From the NCBI RefSeq assembly GCF_037963835.1, contig NZ_CP150145.1, positions 2,480,001-2,544,000 of the forward strand: a DNA stretch of 64,000 nt. The letters run 5' to 3'. Under the pieces are notes generated by a model that made no database searches, was not told the origin of the DNA, and worked only from the letters and a program-made list of their open reading frames with translations. A program made the position numbers and the translations under genes. Origin of the DNA: Paenibacillus sp. FSL H8-0332 (GTDB lineage Bacteria; Bacillota; Bacilli; Paenibacillales; Paenibacillaceae). Positions 53,130 through 62,661 of the stretch are shown one piece after another. Within the stretch, counting starts at the first letter, position 1. Each line of letters starts with the position of its first letter.

Positions 53130-53151
53130 TCATGGAGAATCCCTGCTTCAC
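53110..53151. terminator. Perfect 17-bp inverted repeat across the arsR stop codon
   Basis: GTGAAGCAGGGATTCTC and GAGAATCCCTGCTTCAC, loop of eight bases; the left arm includes the last codons and stop. No T run, so its terminator strength is uncertain. Confidence 0.55.
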
Positions 53152-53175
53152 GGTATGCGAAAAATTTAAGCTACC

Positions 53176-53231
53176 TTGTTCCATTCAAGCATGCTATGCT
53201 ATAATTACTTACCGACAGACAGTCGGTCGGT
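53176..53231 (+). promoter_or_regulatory. Promoter and TetR operator of the export cluster
   Basis: TTGTTC (53176), 18-base spacer, TATAAT (53200). Directly downstream, at the expected start of transcription, 53211-53231 form a near-perfect dyad ACCGAC...GTCGGT with one central mismatch, typical of TetR operators. Fits autorepression of the tetR-headed operon. Confidence 0.75.
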
Positions 53232-53279
53232 ATGAAAGTAGTTAGAACCATCCCAGCTTCACCACAAGGAGACCTGACC

Positions 53280-53945
53280 ATGAGAGTTGTAAAAGAAGCG
53301 GAAACCCGCAGAAATGAGATTCTGGATGCAGCCGAGGAGCTGTTCGGACAGAAGGGCTTCGACGGTACCAGCACGGGCGATATTCTGGGCAGGGTCGGCA
53401 TTGCGCGCGGGACGCTGTATTATCACTTCAAGTCGAAGGAGGATATTATGGACGCGCTGATTGAGCGGACGAATGCCACTATCCTTCATGCCGCGCAGCA
53501 GATTGCTGAAGATAAGAGCATACCCGTCATTGAGCGGATTCTGCGTGCGGTCATGGCGCTGAACATCAGCAGCGGAGACGGCAGCAGCACGGAGATTATG
53601 GAGCATATCCACAAGCCGCAGAATGCGCTGATGCATCAGAAAATTCAGAAGGCGGTTATCCGCAGCGTTCCGCCGATTCTAGCCCCCATCATCAGCGAGG
53701 GGATCGAGCAGGGGATATTCAATACTCCTTATCCGTATGAATGCATGGAGATAGTCGTTGTCTATGCCACCACCATTTTTGATAATGACATGGTTGAAAT
53801 GACGGAGGAGGAGCGGATGTCACGCATTCTGGCCTTCATCGCCAATGTGGAACGGCTGCTTGGTGCTGCGGGCGGAAGTCTAATGAGTGTGATGCAGATG
53901 TTCGGCAGCAGTAGTGGAGCGAAGGAAAACCATGGTGATGAGTAG
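53280..53945 (+). CDS. TetR-family transcriptional regulator
   Basis: 221 residues from ATG 53280, with AAGGAG upstream. The N-terminal TetR helix-turn-helix reads ILDAAEELFGQKGFDGTST and IARGTLYYHFKSKEDIMDAL. The variable C-terminal ligand domain gives no inducer. Its gene opens the transporter cluster and its end overlaps the MFS gene start, so it is co-transcribed with the pump and probably represses the whole unit through the 53211 dyad. Confidence 0.92.
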   Translation: MRVVKEAETRRNEILDAAEELFGQKGFDGTSTGDILGRVGIARGTLYYHFKSKEDIMDALIERTNATILHAAQQIAEDKSIPVIERILRAVMALNISSGDGSSTEIMEHIHKPQNALMHQKIQKAVIRSVPPILAPIISEGIEQGIFNTPYPYECMEIVVVYATTIFDNDMVEMTEEERMSRILAFIANVERLLGAAGGSLMSVMQMFGSSSGAKENHGDE

Positions 53946-55218
53946 ATCCGGCACAGGGTTTGGCAGATTCCTGTTTCTCTGGTCAGGACAACTGATTTCA
54001 GCCATCGGCAGCGGGCTCACCGCATTCGGACTGGGGATTTATACCTTGCAGCAGACCGGGCAGGCATCGGCTATGGCGCTGGTGACCCTGCTGGCATTCA
54101 TGCCATCGCTGCTGCTCAGTCCAGTCGCAGGCGTGCTTGCGGACCGCTATGACCGCAGGCTGCTGATGGTACTGGGGGATACGCTCTCTGCCTTAGGTCT
54201 GATTTATATTCTGGTCTGCCTGCTGAATGGAGACGCGCAGCTGTGGCAGATCTGCTTAGGGGTGACCGTCAGCTCGGTGTTCTCCTCCTTGCTTGATCCC
54301 GCTTATAAGGCTACGATAACGGATCTGCTTACCGAGGAGCAGTATACGAAGGCCAGCGGATTTGTGCAGATTGCCGGTTCCGCGAAATATCTGATTTCGC
54401 CGCTCATTGCCGGCCTGCTGCTTACGGTCTCTGATGTGAAGCTGCTGCTGATTATCGACATCTGTACATTTTTTCTAACCGTGCCTACTACGCTTGCGGT
54501 CCGCAGCGGGCTTACCTCCAAGAAGACGGAGCAGGCACCGGCCTTCCTCCGGGAGTTTCAAGAAGGCTGGCGGGCGGTCTCGGGGAACCGGGGGGTGCTG
54601 GTGCTGGTGATTATGACCTCGGTCATGACCTTCTTCATCGGGTTCATCGAGACCTTGTCCATGCCGATGATTCTGGCGTTCTCTAATAGTGCTGTCTTGG
54701 GAACGCTTGAGACGGTCATGGCATCGGGGATGCTGGTGTCGAGTGTCATTATAGGGATGCTGCATATACAAAAAAATTTCGTACGCATGCTGGCAGTGTC
54801 GCTTTTTTGCTCAGGAATCAGTATCGCCGTCTTCGGACTGCGTGAAAATATTGTGCTGATTGGCGCTGCCGGTTTTATGTTTTTTGCCATGTTGCCTTTT
54901 ACGAACACTGCACTGGATTATCTGGTCCGCACCAACATCGACAATTCCGTTCAGGGGAGAGCCTGGTCATTGATCGGACTGCTCTCACAGCTCGGATTCG
55001 TGGTGGCCTATATGCTGGCAGGTGTGCTGGCAGACTATGTATTTACTCCCTTGCTGGTAAGCGGCGGAGTTCTGGCGGATAGTGTGGGGCGGATCATCGG
55101 CACCGGCAGCGGGCGGGGGATGGGACTTCTCATCATCATTGCCGGCCTGCTGTTAAGCGCCGCTTCGGTTATGATCTATCGGCTCAAATCCATTACAAGT
55201 CTTGAGAGCAGGGGGTAA
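53932..55218 (+). CDS. MFS efflux transporter
   Basis: About 428 residues from ATG 53932, with AAGGAAAA upstream; it overlaps the tetR stop. About 12 helices; MFS_3 (enterobactin exporter/macrolide pump-like) with LLLSPVAGVLADRYDRRLLM near residue 60. Likely drug or metabolite exporter. Followed by an ABC permease three bases later. Confidence 0.88.
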   Translation: MVMSRSGTGFGRFLFLWSGQLISAIGSGLTAFGLGIYTLQQTGQASAMALVTLLAFMPSLLLSPVAGVLADRYDRRLLMVLGDTLSALGLIYILVCLLNGDAQLWQICLGVTVSSVFSSLLDPAYKATITDLLTEEQYTKASGFVQIAGSAKYLISPLIAGLLLTVSDVKLLLIIDICTFFLTVPTTLAVRSGLTSKKTEQAPAFLREFQEGWRAVSGNRGVLVLVIMTSVMTFFIGFIETLSMPMILAFSNSAVLGTLETVMASGMLVSSVIIGMLHIQKNFVRMLAVSLFCSGISIAVFGLRENIVLIGAAGFMFFAMLPFTNTALDYLVRTNIDNSVQGRAWSLIGLLSQLGFVVAYMLAGVLADYVFTPLLVSGGVLADSVGRIIGTGSGRGMGLLIIIAGLLLSAASVMIYRLKSITSLESRG

Positions 55219-55221
55219 CTT

Positions 55222-57540
55222 ATGTTTTACCGAATCATCCGCAGAGATATCCGCACAAGTAAGGGAATTACGCTCACGACTATGCTGTTCGTAGCAGCTG
55301 CAGCCATGCTCGTCTCTCTGTCAGCCATTCTGGTCGTCAATCTGAGCGGGGCCATCGATCATTTGATGACACAGGCGAAGACGCCGCATTTCCTGCAGAT
55401 GCATTCCGGCGAGCTGAATCAAGCCCGGCTCGCGGCCTTTGCAGAGCAGAACAATAAGGTTGAAGAACACCAGGTGCTTGATTTCCTCAATGTTGAAGGC
55501 GCGAAGATTGTCATGGACGGCCATACGCTTGCGGACAGTGTTCAGGATAACGGCTTCAGCACACAGAGCGGGAAGTTTGATTATCTGCTTGATCTGGACG
55601 GGAAAGTGATTGATGTACGGGATGGCGAGGTGTATGTCCCGATCAGTTATATGAAGGATGGCTCCGTCAAGGCCGGAGGGACGGTTACCGTGGGAGCCAC
55701 AAGCCTCACCGTAGCGGGGTTCCTGCGGGATTCACAGATGAACTCACTGCTCGCTTCGTCGAAGCGGTTCCTCGTCAGCCCGGCGGATTATGCGGAGCTG
55801 GCGCAGTACGGAACCACGGAATATCTGATTGAGTTCAGGCTGAAGGACCTGTCCATGCTAGGGGCCTTCGAGACAGACTATACCGCAGCAGGACTTGAGG
55901 GGAACGGCCCGGTGATTACATATCCCCTGTTCAGAGTGCTTAATGCGATCTCTGACGGGCTGATGATTGCGCTGATCCTGCTGGCGAGCGTGCTGGTCGT
56001 TATTATTGCTTTTCTATGTATACGGTTCACCCTCATGGCTACCATCGAGAGCGATTACCGGGAGATTGGTGTCATGAAGGCCATCGGTTTGCGTGTCTCG
56101 GATCTGAAAAGAATCTATCTAGCCAAATATGCAGCGATAGCGGCTCTCGGCAGTATCCTCGGCTTGGCATTATCGTTCAGCTTCAGAGGTCTGCTGCTTG
56201 AGAATATCAGGCTGTATATGGGCGAAAGTGCGCATCCGGCACTTGCTCTGGCCTGCGGCATCCTTGGCGTACTGCTCGTATTCCTCATTATTGTTGCCTA
56301 TGTGAACAGGGTGCTGAAGCGTTTCCGGAAGATTTCAACTGTCGAAGCCATCCGGTTCGGTACATCCCAGCAGACCCGGACGGGCTCCAGACGCTTTACC
56401 TTGAGCGGCAACCGGCTGCTGAACACGAATGTTTATCTTGGAGTTAAGGATGTCTTGTCCAGAAAAAGTCTATACGCAACCATGCTTGCGGTGCTCGTCA
56501 TCTCTTCCTTCCTTATGATTGTGCCCCAGAACCTCTATCATACGATCTCCTCTCCAAGCTTCATTACATACATGGGCATCGGTGACAGTGATCTGCGCAT
56601 GGATATCCAGCAGACGGACCATATTGCAGAGAAGGCCGCAGATATTGCGCGGGTGATGGAGCAGGATGTGATGATCTTCCGTTTTGCCGTGCTGACCACT
56701 CAGGCGCTGAACGTGAAGCTGGACAATGGTGTCGTTGAGCGGATAAAGGTTGAGCTGGGCGACCATTCCATTTTTCCGGTTGCCTATGGTGAAGGACATG
56801 GCCCGGTTGCAGCGAATGAGATTGCCCTCTCCGCCGCGAATGCCAAGGAGCTGGGCAAGCAAGCCGGTGATTCCCTGACCCTGCTCGTAGACGGAGAAGC
56901 GAAGGAGCTTACGGTGTCCGGGATTTATTCGGATGTGACTAACGGCGGGAAAACAGCCAAGGCCACCTTCACCGCGACTTCTGATCAGGCCATGTGGGCC
57001 GTGATTTATGCGGAGCTTGCAGATTCCATGCTAATCAGCAGCAAGGTGAGCGAATATGCAGAGCGGTTCAGTTATGCGAAGGTGTCCGATATCGGGGAAT
57101 ATGTGACGCAGACCTTCGGCTCTACCATTAGCTCAGTCGGTAAGGCTGCATGGGCTGCTCTAGCCGTGATGCTGGTTCTGAATGTACTGATTACACTCTT
57201 GTTCATGCGGATGCTGGTAGCCAAGGACCGTTACTCTATTGCCGTCATGAAATCGATGGGCTTCCGGAATTCCGATCTGACTGTACAGTATTATGCGCGT
57301 TCTATATTTGTACTGGTGACCGGGATGGTTCTGGGCACCCTGCTGGCGAACACTCTGGGGCAGATTCTTGCCGGGGCTGTGATCTCCTCCTTCGGGGCTT
57401 CGTCGTTCAAGTTCGTTGTCAATCCGCTCTCGGCGTATCTGCTGTGTCCGCTAATCATGACCGGTTCTGTACTCATCGGGGCGGTTATCGGCACATCGGG
57501 CATCGGCCGAATTCAAATATCCGGCAATATTAAGGAGTAG
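55222..57540 (+). CDS. FtsX-type ABC transporter permease, two FtsX domains
   Basis: 772 residues. N-terminal helix near 17-40, two FtsX-like domains of three to four helices (about 240-370 and 640-770) with FtsX core segments ESDYREIGVMKAIGLR and DRYSIAVMKSMGFRNSDL, and large extracellular loops. Works with the ATPase at 57550 in a MacB/BceAB-like exporter or lipid/peptide-stress transporter. Substrate unknown. Confidence 0.88.
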   Translation: MFYRIIRRDIRTSKGITLTTMLFVAAAAMLVSLSAILVVNLSGAIDHLMTQAKTPHFLQMHSGELNQARLAAFAEQNNKVEEHQVLDFLNVEGAKIVMDGHTLADSVQDNGFSTQSGKFDYLLDLDGKVIDVRDGEVYVPISYMKDGSVKAGGTVTVGATSLTVAGFLRDSQMNSLLASSKRFLVSPADYAELAQYGTTEYLIEFRLKDLSMLGAFETDYTAAGLEGNGPVITYPLFRVLNAISDGLMIALILLASVLVVIIAFLCIRFTLMATIESDYREIGVMKAIGLRVSDLKRIYLAKYAAIAALGSILGLALSFSFRGLLLENIRLYMGESAHPALALACGILGVLLVFLIIVAYVNRVLKRFRKISTVEAIRFGTSQQTRTGSRRFTLSGNRLLNTNVYLGVKDVLSRKSLYATMLAVLVISSFLMIVPQNLYHTISSPSFITYMGIGDSDLRMDIQQTDHIAEKAADIARVMEQDVMIFRFAVLTTQALNVKLDNGVVERIKVELGDHSIFPVAYGEGHGPVAANEIALSAANAKELGKQAGDSLTLLVDGEAKELTVSGIYSDVTNGGKTAKATFTATSDQAMWAVIYAELADSMLISSKVSEYAERFSYAKVSDIGEYVTQTFGSTISSVGKAAWAALAVMLVLNVLITLLFMRMLVAKDRYSIAVMKSMGFRNSDLTVQYYARSIFVLVTGMVLGTLLANTLGQILAGAVISSFGASSFKFVVNPLSAYLLCPLIMTGSVLIGAVIGTSGIGRIQISGNIKE

Positions 57541-57549
57541 ATCAAGCAG

Positions 57550-58308
57550 ATGAAGAAGATTATTTCGGGTGAAAATATAACCAAACAATACGGCACCGGC
57601 GAGGAGCGCCGCAAGGTGCTGGACGAAGTATCTGTCGATATTCACGAAGGTGAATTCGTCTCGGTGATGGGACCTTCAGGCTCAGGGAAATCCACGCTCC
57701 TGTTTGCGCTGAGCGGAATGGACCGGATCGACGGGGGCCTGGTTACTTTTGAGGGCAGGGATCTGGGGATACTTGAAGAGGATGAGCTTGCGGATCTCCG
57801 CAGAACGGAAATGGGCTTCGTGTTCCAGCAGCCGACGCTAATGAAGAATCTGAACATTCTGGATAATATCATTCTGCCGTCGATGCGCGGCAACCGGAGG
57901 AAGGTTGCGGCGATTACGGATACGGCGCAGCAGCTTATGCAGAAGGTGGGCATCGCGGAGCTGGCGAAGCGAGATATCACGGAGGCTTCGGGCGGACAGC
58001 TGCAGCGGGCCGGCATCTGCCGGGCGCTGATGGGCAATCCGCGCATTATTTTCGGGGATGAGCCGACCGGCGCGCTGAATCTGAAGGCTGCCGAGGAGAT
58101 CATGGACCTGCTGTCCGGGATCAATGAGGAAGGGACGGCAATCATGCTGGTCACCCATGATGCCACTGTGGCGGCCAGGACGCAGCGGATTATGTTCATG
58201 TGCGACGGCCGGATTGTCGATGAGATACGTCTGCCGAGATACAGCGGAGGGACGCTTGAGCCCCGCATGAACTTAATCACGGCGAAAATGCGGGAGATTG
58301 GGATTTAA
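57550..58308 (+). CDS. LolD/MacB-type ABC ATPase
   Basis: 252 residues, ATG 57550. Walker A GPSGSGKST, FVFQQPTLMKNLNILDNI, signature SGGQLQRAG and Walker B IIFGDEPTGALN; no detachable Walker B change. Partner of the FtsX-type permease; the pair belongs to the TetR cluster. The next gene is 74 bases away. Confidence 0.9.
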   Translation: MKKIISGENITKQYGTGEERRKVLDEVSVDIHEGEFVSVMGPSGSGKSTLLFALSGMDRIDGGLVTFEGRDLGILEEDELADLRRTEMGFVFQQPTLMKNLNILDNIILPSMRGNRRKVAAITDTAQQLMQKVGIAELAKRDITEASGGQLQRAGICRALMGNPRIIFGDEPTGALNLKAAEEIMDLLSGINEEGTAIMLVTHDATVAARTQRIMFMCDGRIVDEIRLPRYSGGTLEPRMNLITAKMREIGI

Positions 58309-58382
58309 TATTGAAATGAACCATTAGCCCGGGCTGTTCGTATTATAGTTATTTGCTAACACCAAGGAAGAGGTGAGAGGAA

Positions 58383-59096
58383 ATGCTGACGATTAGACAT
58401 TTTACGAAGAGCTATAAGGGCGGCAAAAAAGCAGTAGATGATCTCAGTCTGGTAGTCGAACGGGGCGACATCTATGGCTTCATCGGGCATAACGGCGCTG
58501 GCAAGACCACGACTATCCGCGCTGTGGTGGGCGTGCTTGATTTTGAACAAGGGGAGATTGAGATTGACGGCATTTCAATTAAAAAAGATCCGTTAGCCTG
58601 TAAGGCGAAAATTGCCTACATCCCGGATAACCCGGACCTGTACGATCACCTGACGGGGATTCAGTACCTGAACTTCATCGGTGACCTCTTTAACGTATCC
58701 AAGTCCAGCCGGGAGCGGCTGATCGGGCAGTACGGCGATGCCTTCCAGCTCACAGCGAGTCTGGGCGATCTGATCTCCTCGTATTCCCACGGCATGAAGC
58801 AGAAGCTGGCCATTATCTCGGCGCTGATTCATGAGCCGAAGCTGCTGGTGCTGGATGAGCCTTTTGTCGGCCTTGATCCCAAGGCAGCGCATACGCTGAA
58901 GACCATCATGACGGATCTGTGCAGCAGGGGCAGCGCCATCTTCTTTTCCACACATGTACTAGATACGGCGGAGAAGCTCTGCAACAAAATCGCGATCATT
59001 AAGGGCGGACGGCTGATTGCCCACGGCTTAACTGAAACGGTACGGGGCGAGAACAGCCTGGAGGACGTATTCATGGAGCTGATCGATAATGATTAA
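58383..59096 (+). CDS. ABC-2-type exporter ATPase
   Basis: 237 residues, ATG 58383 after AGAGGTGAGAGG. Walker A GHNGAGKTT, signature SSYSHGMKQKL and Walker B LLVLDEPFVGLDP, the DrrA/CcmA-like group. Overlaps the permease gene by eight bases. Likely exports a drug, lipid or peptide with it. Confidence 0.88.
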   Translation: MLTIRHFTKSYKGGKKAVDDLSLVVERGDIYGFIGHNGAGKTTTIRAVVGVLDFEQGEIEIDGISIKKDPLACKAKIAYIPDNPDLYDHLTGIQYLNFIGDLFNVSKSSRERLIGQYGDAFQLTASLGDLISSYSHGMKQKLAIISALIHEPKLLVLDEPFVGLDPKAAHTLKTIMTDLCSRGSAIFFSTHVLDTAEKLCNKIAIIKGGRLIAHGLTETVRGENSLEDVFMELIDND

Positions 59097-60687
59097 TGTC
59101 TGGAGATTAACGAAGCTGCAGCTGTTGTCCTCCTTCGGCCTCAATCAGGCGCTCCATACGAAAGACCCTGCCCAGAGACGCAAGGCGCTTCTGATCAGCC
59201 TCTTGGTGATAACCGGGATACTCATGATCGGAGCCGTGTCATTCGGCTACAGCTTCATGATGGCGCAGTCGTTCGAGCAGCTTGGGCGGATGGACTTATT
59301 GCTGGCAGTGATGATGGCGGTCACTTCGCTGATTGGCTTCTTCACTACGGTCTATAAGGCAAGCGGGGTATTATTCAGCTATAAAGACTACGATATGATT
59401 ATGTCCCTCCCGGTGAAGACCAGCCATGTTGTGGCGAGCCGGGTGCTTCAGCTCTATGTGATGAATTTGTTCTTCACCCTGCTGATCATGCTTCCGGCGG
59501 GGGCGGTGTATGCAATACATGTGAAGCCGGGCGTGCTGTTCTATCTGTTTTTCCTATTGACGCTCTTCTTCATTACTCTGCTGCCGATTATAGCGGCTAC
59601 GCTGGTGGGCACCCTCATTAGCTGGGTCTCTTCCCGGTTCCGGGCGAGCAAAATCCTGAATATGATCCTCACGTTCGCCTTCATCATTGTACTGATGCTG
59701 GGCTCGTTCACGCTCAATCAAGGGCAGCAGGCGATTGCAGATGTTGGAGCCGCCTTGGGTGATATGATCTTCAAGGTGTATCCTCCGGCTTCCGTGTATG
59801 TTGACGCAGTCTGCTCGTACCGGGTAAGCGCCTTGCTCTTCTTCATCGCGGTGTCTGTGCTGGCCTTTATGCTGTTCTCAGTCCTGCTGGCGACCCGGTA
59901 CAAGGCGATTCATACAGGGCTTATGACCAGCCGCGCAAGCCGCGGATATACGATGAAGCCGTTACAGGCTAATTCAGCCTTCAAGGCCCTGTATCTAAAG
60001 GAGCTTCGGCGTTATTTCAGCTCGGTCAATTATGTGCTGAACACAGGGATCGGGATGGTGCTGCTCTTGATGATGTCCATTTCCTTATTATTCGTCAGCT
60101 CAGAGCAGCTTGGAACTATACTTGACATCCCGCAGTTGTCGGACTCCCTAAGTACGCTGAGCCCGTTGGTGATCTCTCTGTTTGTTGTTCTGAGCTGCAC
60201 CACGGCCTGCTCTATTTCGCTGGAAGGCAATCATCTGTGGATCTTGACCAGCTCGCCCGTGCCCAAACCGGCGATTGTATTCAGCAAAGTGGCGGTGAAT
60301 CTCACGATTACGTTACCGGTCACAGCCGTAAGCTGGGGGCTGCTGGCCTATACCCTGCGTGCCGGATGGATGGAGAGTCTATTAATGCTGGCCGTTCCGG
60401 TGATCTATGCCTGTTATTCCGCTCTGCTGGGCGTTATGGTGAACCTGAAGCTGCCCAAGCTGGACTGGACCAGTGAAGTTGCGGCGATTAAGCAGAGTGC
60501 GTCGGTGCTGGTAACGATGATTATCGGTGTCCTCACGCTGGCTGTTCCCGCCGTACTGTTCATGCTGCTTCCTGGGGTGGGCGGAAATCTCATCCTGCTG
60601 GGCTTCGGTATTCTAATGGCGGCGGTCTGCACTGGCATGTACAGATATATACAGACAAGCGGGGAGCGGTTATTTGCGAAGCTGTAG
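59089..60687 (+). CDS. ABC exporter permease, paired with the 58383 ATPase
   Basis: 532 residues from ATG 59089. About 12 hydrophobic helices, in two halves; YKDYDMIMSLPVKTSHVVASR and SLEGNHLWILTSSPVPK are the family-type cytoplasmic segments of ABC-2 exporters of this size. Substrate unknown. Last gene of the TetR-led cluster. Confidence 0.82.
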   Translation: MINVWRLTKLQLLSSFGLNQALHTKDPAQRRKALLISLLVITGILMIGAVSFGYSFMMAQSFEQLGRMDLLLAVMMAVTSLIGFFTTVYKASGVLFSYKDYDMIMSLPVKTSHVVASRVLQLYVMNLFFTLLIMLPAGAVYAIHVKPGVLFYLFFLLTLFFITLLPIIAATLVGTLISWVSSRFRASKILNMILTFAFIIVLMLGSFTLNQGQQAIADVGAALGDMIFKVYPPASVYVDAVCSYRVSALLFFIAVSVLAFMLFSVLLATRYKAIHTGLMTSRASRGYTMKPLQANSAFKALYLKELRRYFSSVNYVLNTGIGMVLLLMMSISLLFVSSEQLGTILDIPQLSDSLSTLSPLVISLFVVLSCTTACSISLEGNHLWILTSSPVPKPAIVFSKVAVNLTITLPVTAVSWGLLAYTLRAGWMESLLMLAVPVIYACYSALLGVMVNLKLPKLDWTSEVAAIKQSASVLVTMIIGVLTLAVPAVLFMLLPGVGGNLILLGFGILMAAVCTGMYRYIQTSGERLFAKL

Positions 60688-60741
60688 GCCCGCTTGTTGT
60701 GTACGCATCAATCACACTCAAATAAGTTAGGAGATGAATCC

Positions 60742-61828
60742 GTGCAGAGCCTGCGTGAGAAGCTGGAGGATTATACGAATCAGTACCTGAAGCTGTGGGA
60801 TTTTTACGGCATGATTCAGGTCATCAGGAAGGGCGAGGTGCTCTTCGAGCGGGCCTGCGGGTATGCAAGCATGGAGTTTGGAATTGAAAATACGCTGGCG
60901 TCACGCTTCTCGCTCGCTTTATGATTTCTTCGGCGGAGACTACCGGCTGGACTATTCCCGGACAAGGTTCTTCCGGCAATACATTAACAAGAAGCCAACC
61001 AAGCCGGCAGGAGCAGCGTACGATTATAATAACTCCAACTACAATCTGCTGGCCTGGATCATCGAGCATGTCTCGGGGGAGAGGTATGGGGAGTTTCTGC
61101 ATCATCATATCTTCCTGCCTCTAGGGATGAGCAGCACGGTGGATGACGGCTGCGCCGTGATTGAGAACAGATCCAGCAACTATATCAAAGACTTCGCGGA
61201 AACCGTCAAATGCCCGTATTATAACGAGAAGTTCAGCATCGGAGCAGGTGGTATTGTATCGGACTGTGCAGATTTGTACAAGTGGTATGTCTGTCTGCGT
61301 GACCGGCAGCTCCTGTCGCCTGCGGCCTATGAACGATTCTTCCAAGAGAACGGGAACAACTACTGCTACGGCCTGGAGCATCACCTTCTATATGGGCAAG
61401 ACCGGTATTCCCATGGGGGCGATCAGCTGGGGATCTGCACGTATATGCAGCATTTTTACGCTGAAGATCTTAGCATTATCATCCTCTCGAACAATGAGGG
61501 CATCAATCAGTACAGACTCGGCAATGCGTTCGCGGATATTCTGCATCAAGTGCAGGTAGAGCCGCCGGCCCGGCATCCTGAGCTTCAACTCAGTGAGGAA
61601 TGTTTAAGGGCGTACTGCGGAACCTACCTCGCAGACAAAATTCAGATCGAGTTGATCGGCGGGAAGTTGTACTTCACAAGATTCACCGGCAACGTCCATA
61701 TTGAGCTCTACCCGGTAGGCGAAGGAGAATTTGTTCAGCGCTATTATGACCAGCTCCACCCCTATAAGATCACTGAGAATACGCAGGGAGAGAAGGTTTT
61801 TCTTGGATATACACGAGTTGCCCCTTGA
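60742..61828 (+). pseudogene. Beta-lactamase-fold serine hydrolase lacking the SxxK region
   Basis: Starts at GTG 60742 and encodes the front of a PBP4*-like serine hydrolase (MIQVIRKGEVLFERACGYASMEFGI), but stops after LASRFSLAL. The rest is in another frame from about 60917: LYDFFGGDYRLDYSRTRFF, YDYNNSNYNLLAWIIE (YxN motif) and HGGDQLG. About 60 residues expected between them, including the catalytic SxxK, are absent. The tail down to 61828 keeps the family pattern. It can no longer act as a hydrolase. Confidence 0.85.
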
Positions 61829-61884
61829 AGTTGCCGCGGCGTCAAGTGATAGGATAGGGATGTGATCACAGGAAGGAGGGAGAA

Positions 61885-62325
61885 ATGAACAGGACGGTTG
61901 TTACCATACAGCAATTGTCGGAGCAACTGGGGCTGACAAGCCGCACCTTGCGGCACTGGGAAGCGGAAGGATTGTTTCAGAGCTATCGGGAGGTATCCTC
62001 AGGTTGGCGTACATACGATGAACAAGCGCTTAGGTGTATCAGGATCACGGCGCTGCTGCGGAGAATGGATATCCCGATCAAAGAAATACAGGCTGTTTTG
62101 GATAAAAGTTCTGTGCCTGTGCTTAAGCAGGTTATACAGAACAGGCTAATTGCTCTACAGGCGCACCAGGAAGAACTCGAACGGGTGGGACAGCAATTAC
62201 AGAAATTGGTCGAGAAAGCCCACTCCTTTAGGGGTGGTATGAATCGTCTTTGTTTAAGGGACATCCTTATGCTGTCAAAATTGACAATCCTACAGAAATA
62301 CCAAAACTACCTTATCATTAATTAA
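61885..62325 (+). CDS. MerR-family regulator, C-terminus replaced by the IS605 element
   Basis: 146 residues in the present frame. Winged helix MerR N-terminus: TIQQLSEQLGLTSRTLRHWEAEGL and YREVSSGWRTYDEQALRCI; coiled coil LQAHQEELERVGQQLQKLVEKA. After about residue 110 the sequence becomes the left end of the IS200/IS605 element (HSFRGGMNRLCLRD), so the native end is lost or displaced. DNA binding could remain, since the HTH and dimer helix are intact. Confidence 0.8.
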   Translation: MNRTVVTIQQLSEQLGLTSRTLRHWEAEGLFQSYREVSSGWRTYDEQALRCIRITALLRRMDIPIKEIQAVLDKSSVPVLKQVIQNRLIALQAHQEELERVGQQLQKLVEKAHSFRGGMNRLCLRDILMLSKLTILQKYQNYLIIN

Positions 62326-62661
62326 CTATCATTTTGTTTTTGCCCAAGATACAGACGTAAAGTGCTAGTCGATCAAGTGGAGATTCATTTTAAGCAAATC
62401 GTTATGGAGATATGTGCTGAACATGATTGGCAGCTATTCGCAATGGAGGTCATGCCTGATCATGTGCATATTGTTCTAAACGCACTGCCCACCGATTCTC
62501 CCGCAGAACTTATGGCGAAACTCAAAGGAATCACTTCCCGGCGCCTCCGTGAACAACGTAAGCACTTGAACCACTTACCTTCCCACTGGACTCGCTCCTA
62601 CTTTGTCAGTACGGCAGGGAACGTTTCAAGCGAAACGATCAAACGATATGTCGAGGAATAA
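62320..62661 (+). pseudogene. tnpA: tnpA, Y1 HUH transposase, frameshifted
   Basis: Reading from NYHFVFA the frame is broken by the loss of one base near 62343; the later frame continues PRYRRKVLVDQVEIHFKQI. HUH motif in MPDHVHIV and the catalytic Tyr region SETIKRYVEE are present. No start codon is visible for the first part. So the element has lost its own transposase activity and needs one supplied in trans. Confidence 0.8.

Noticed and set aside
62603..62647. TnpB start at 62603
   Set aside because: The extra residues are translated from the tnpA C-terminus; ATG 62648 overlaps the tnpA end in the manner typical of tnpA-tnpB.
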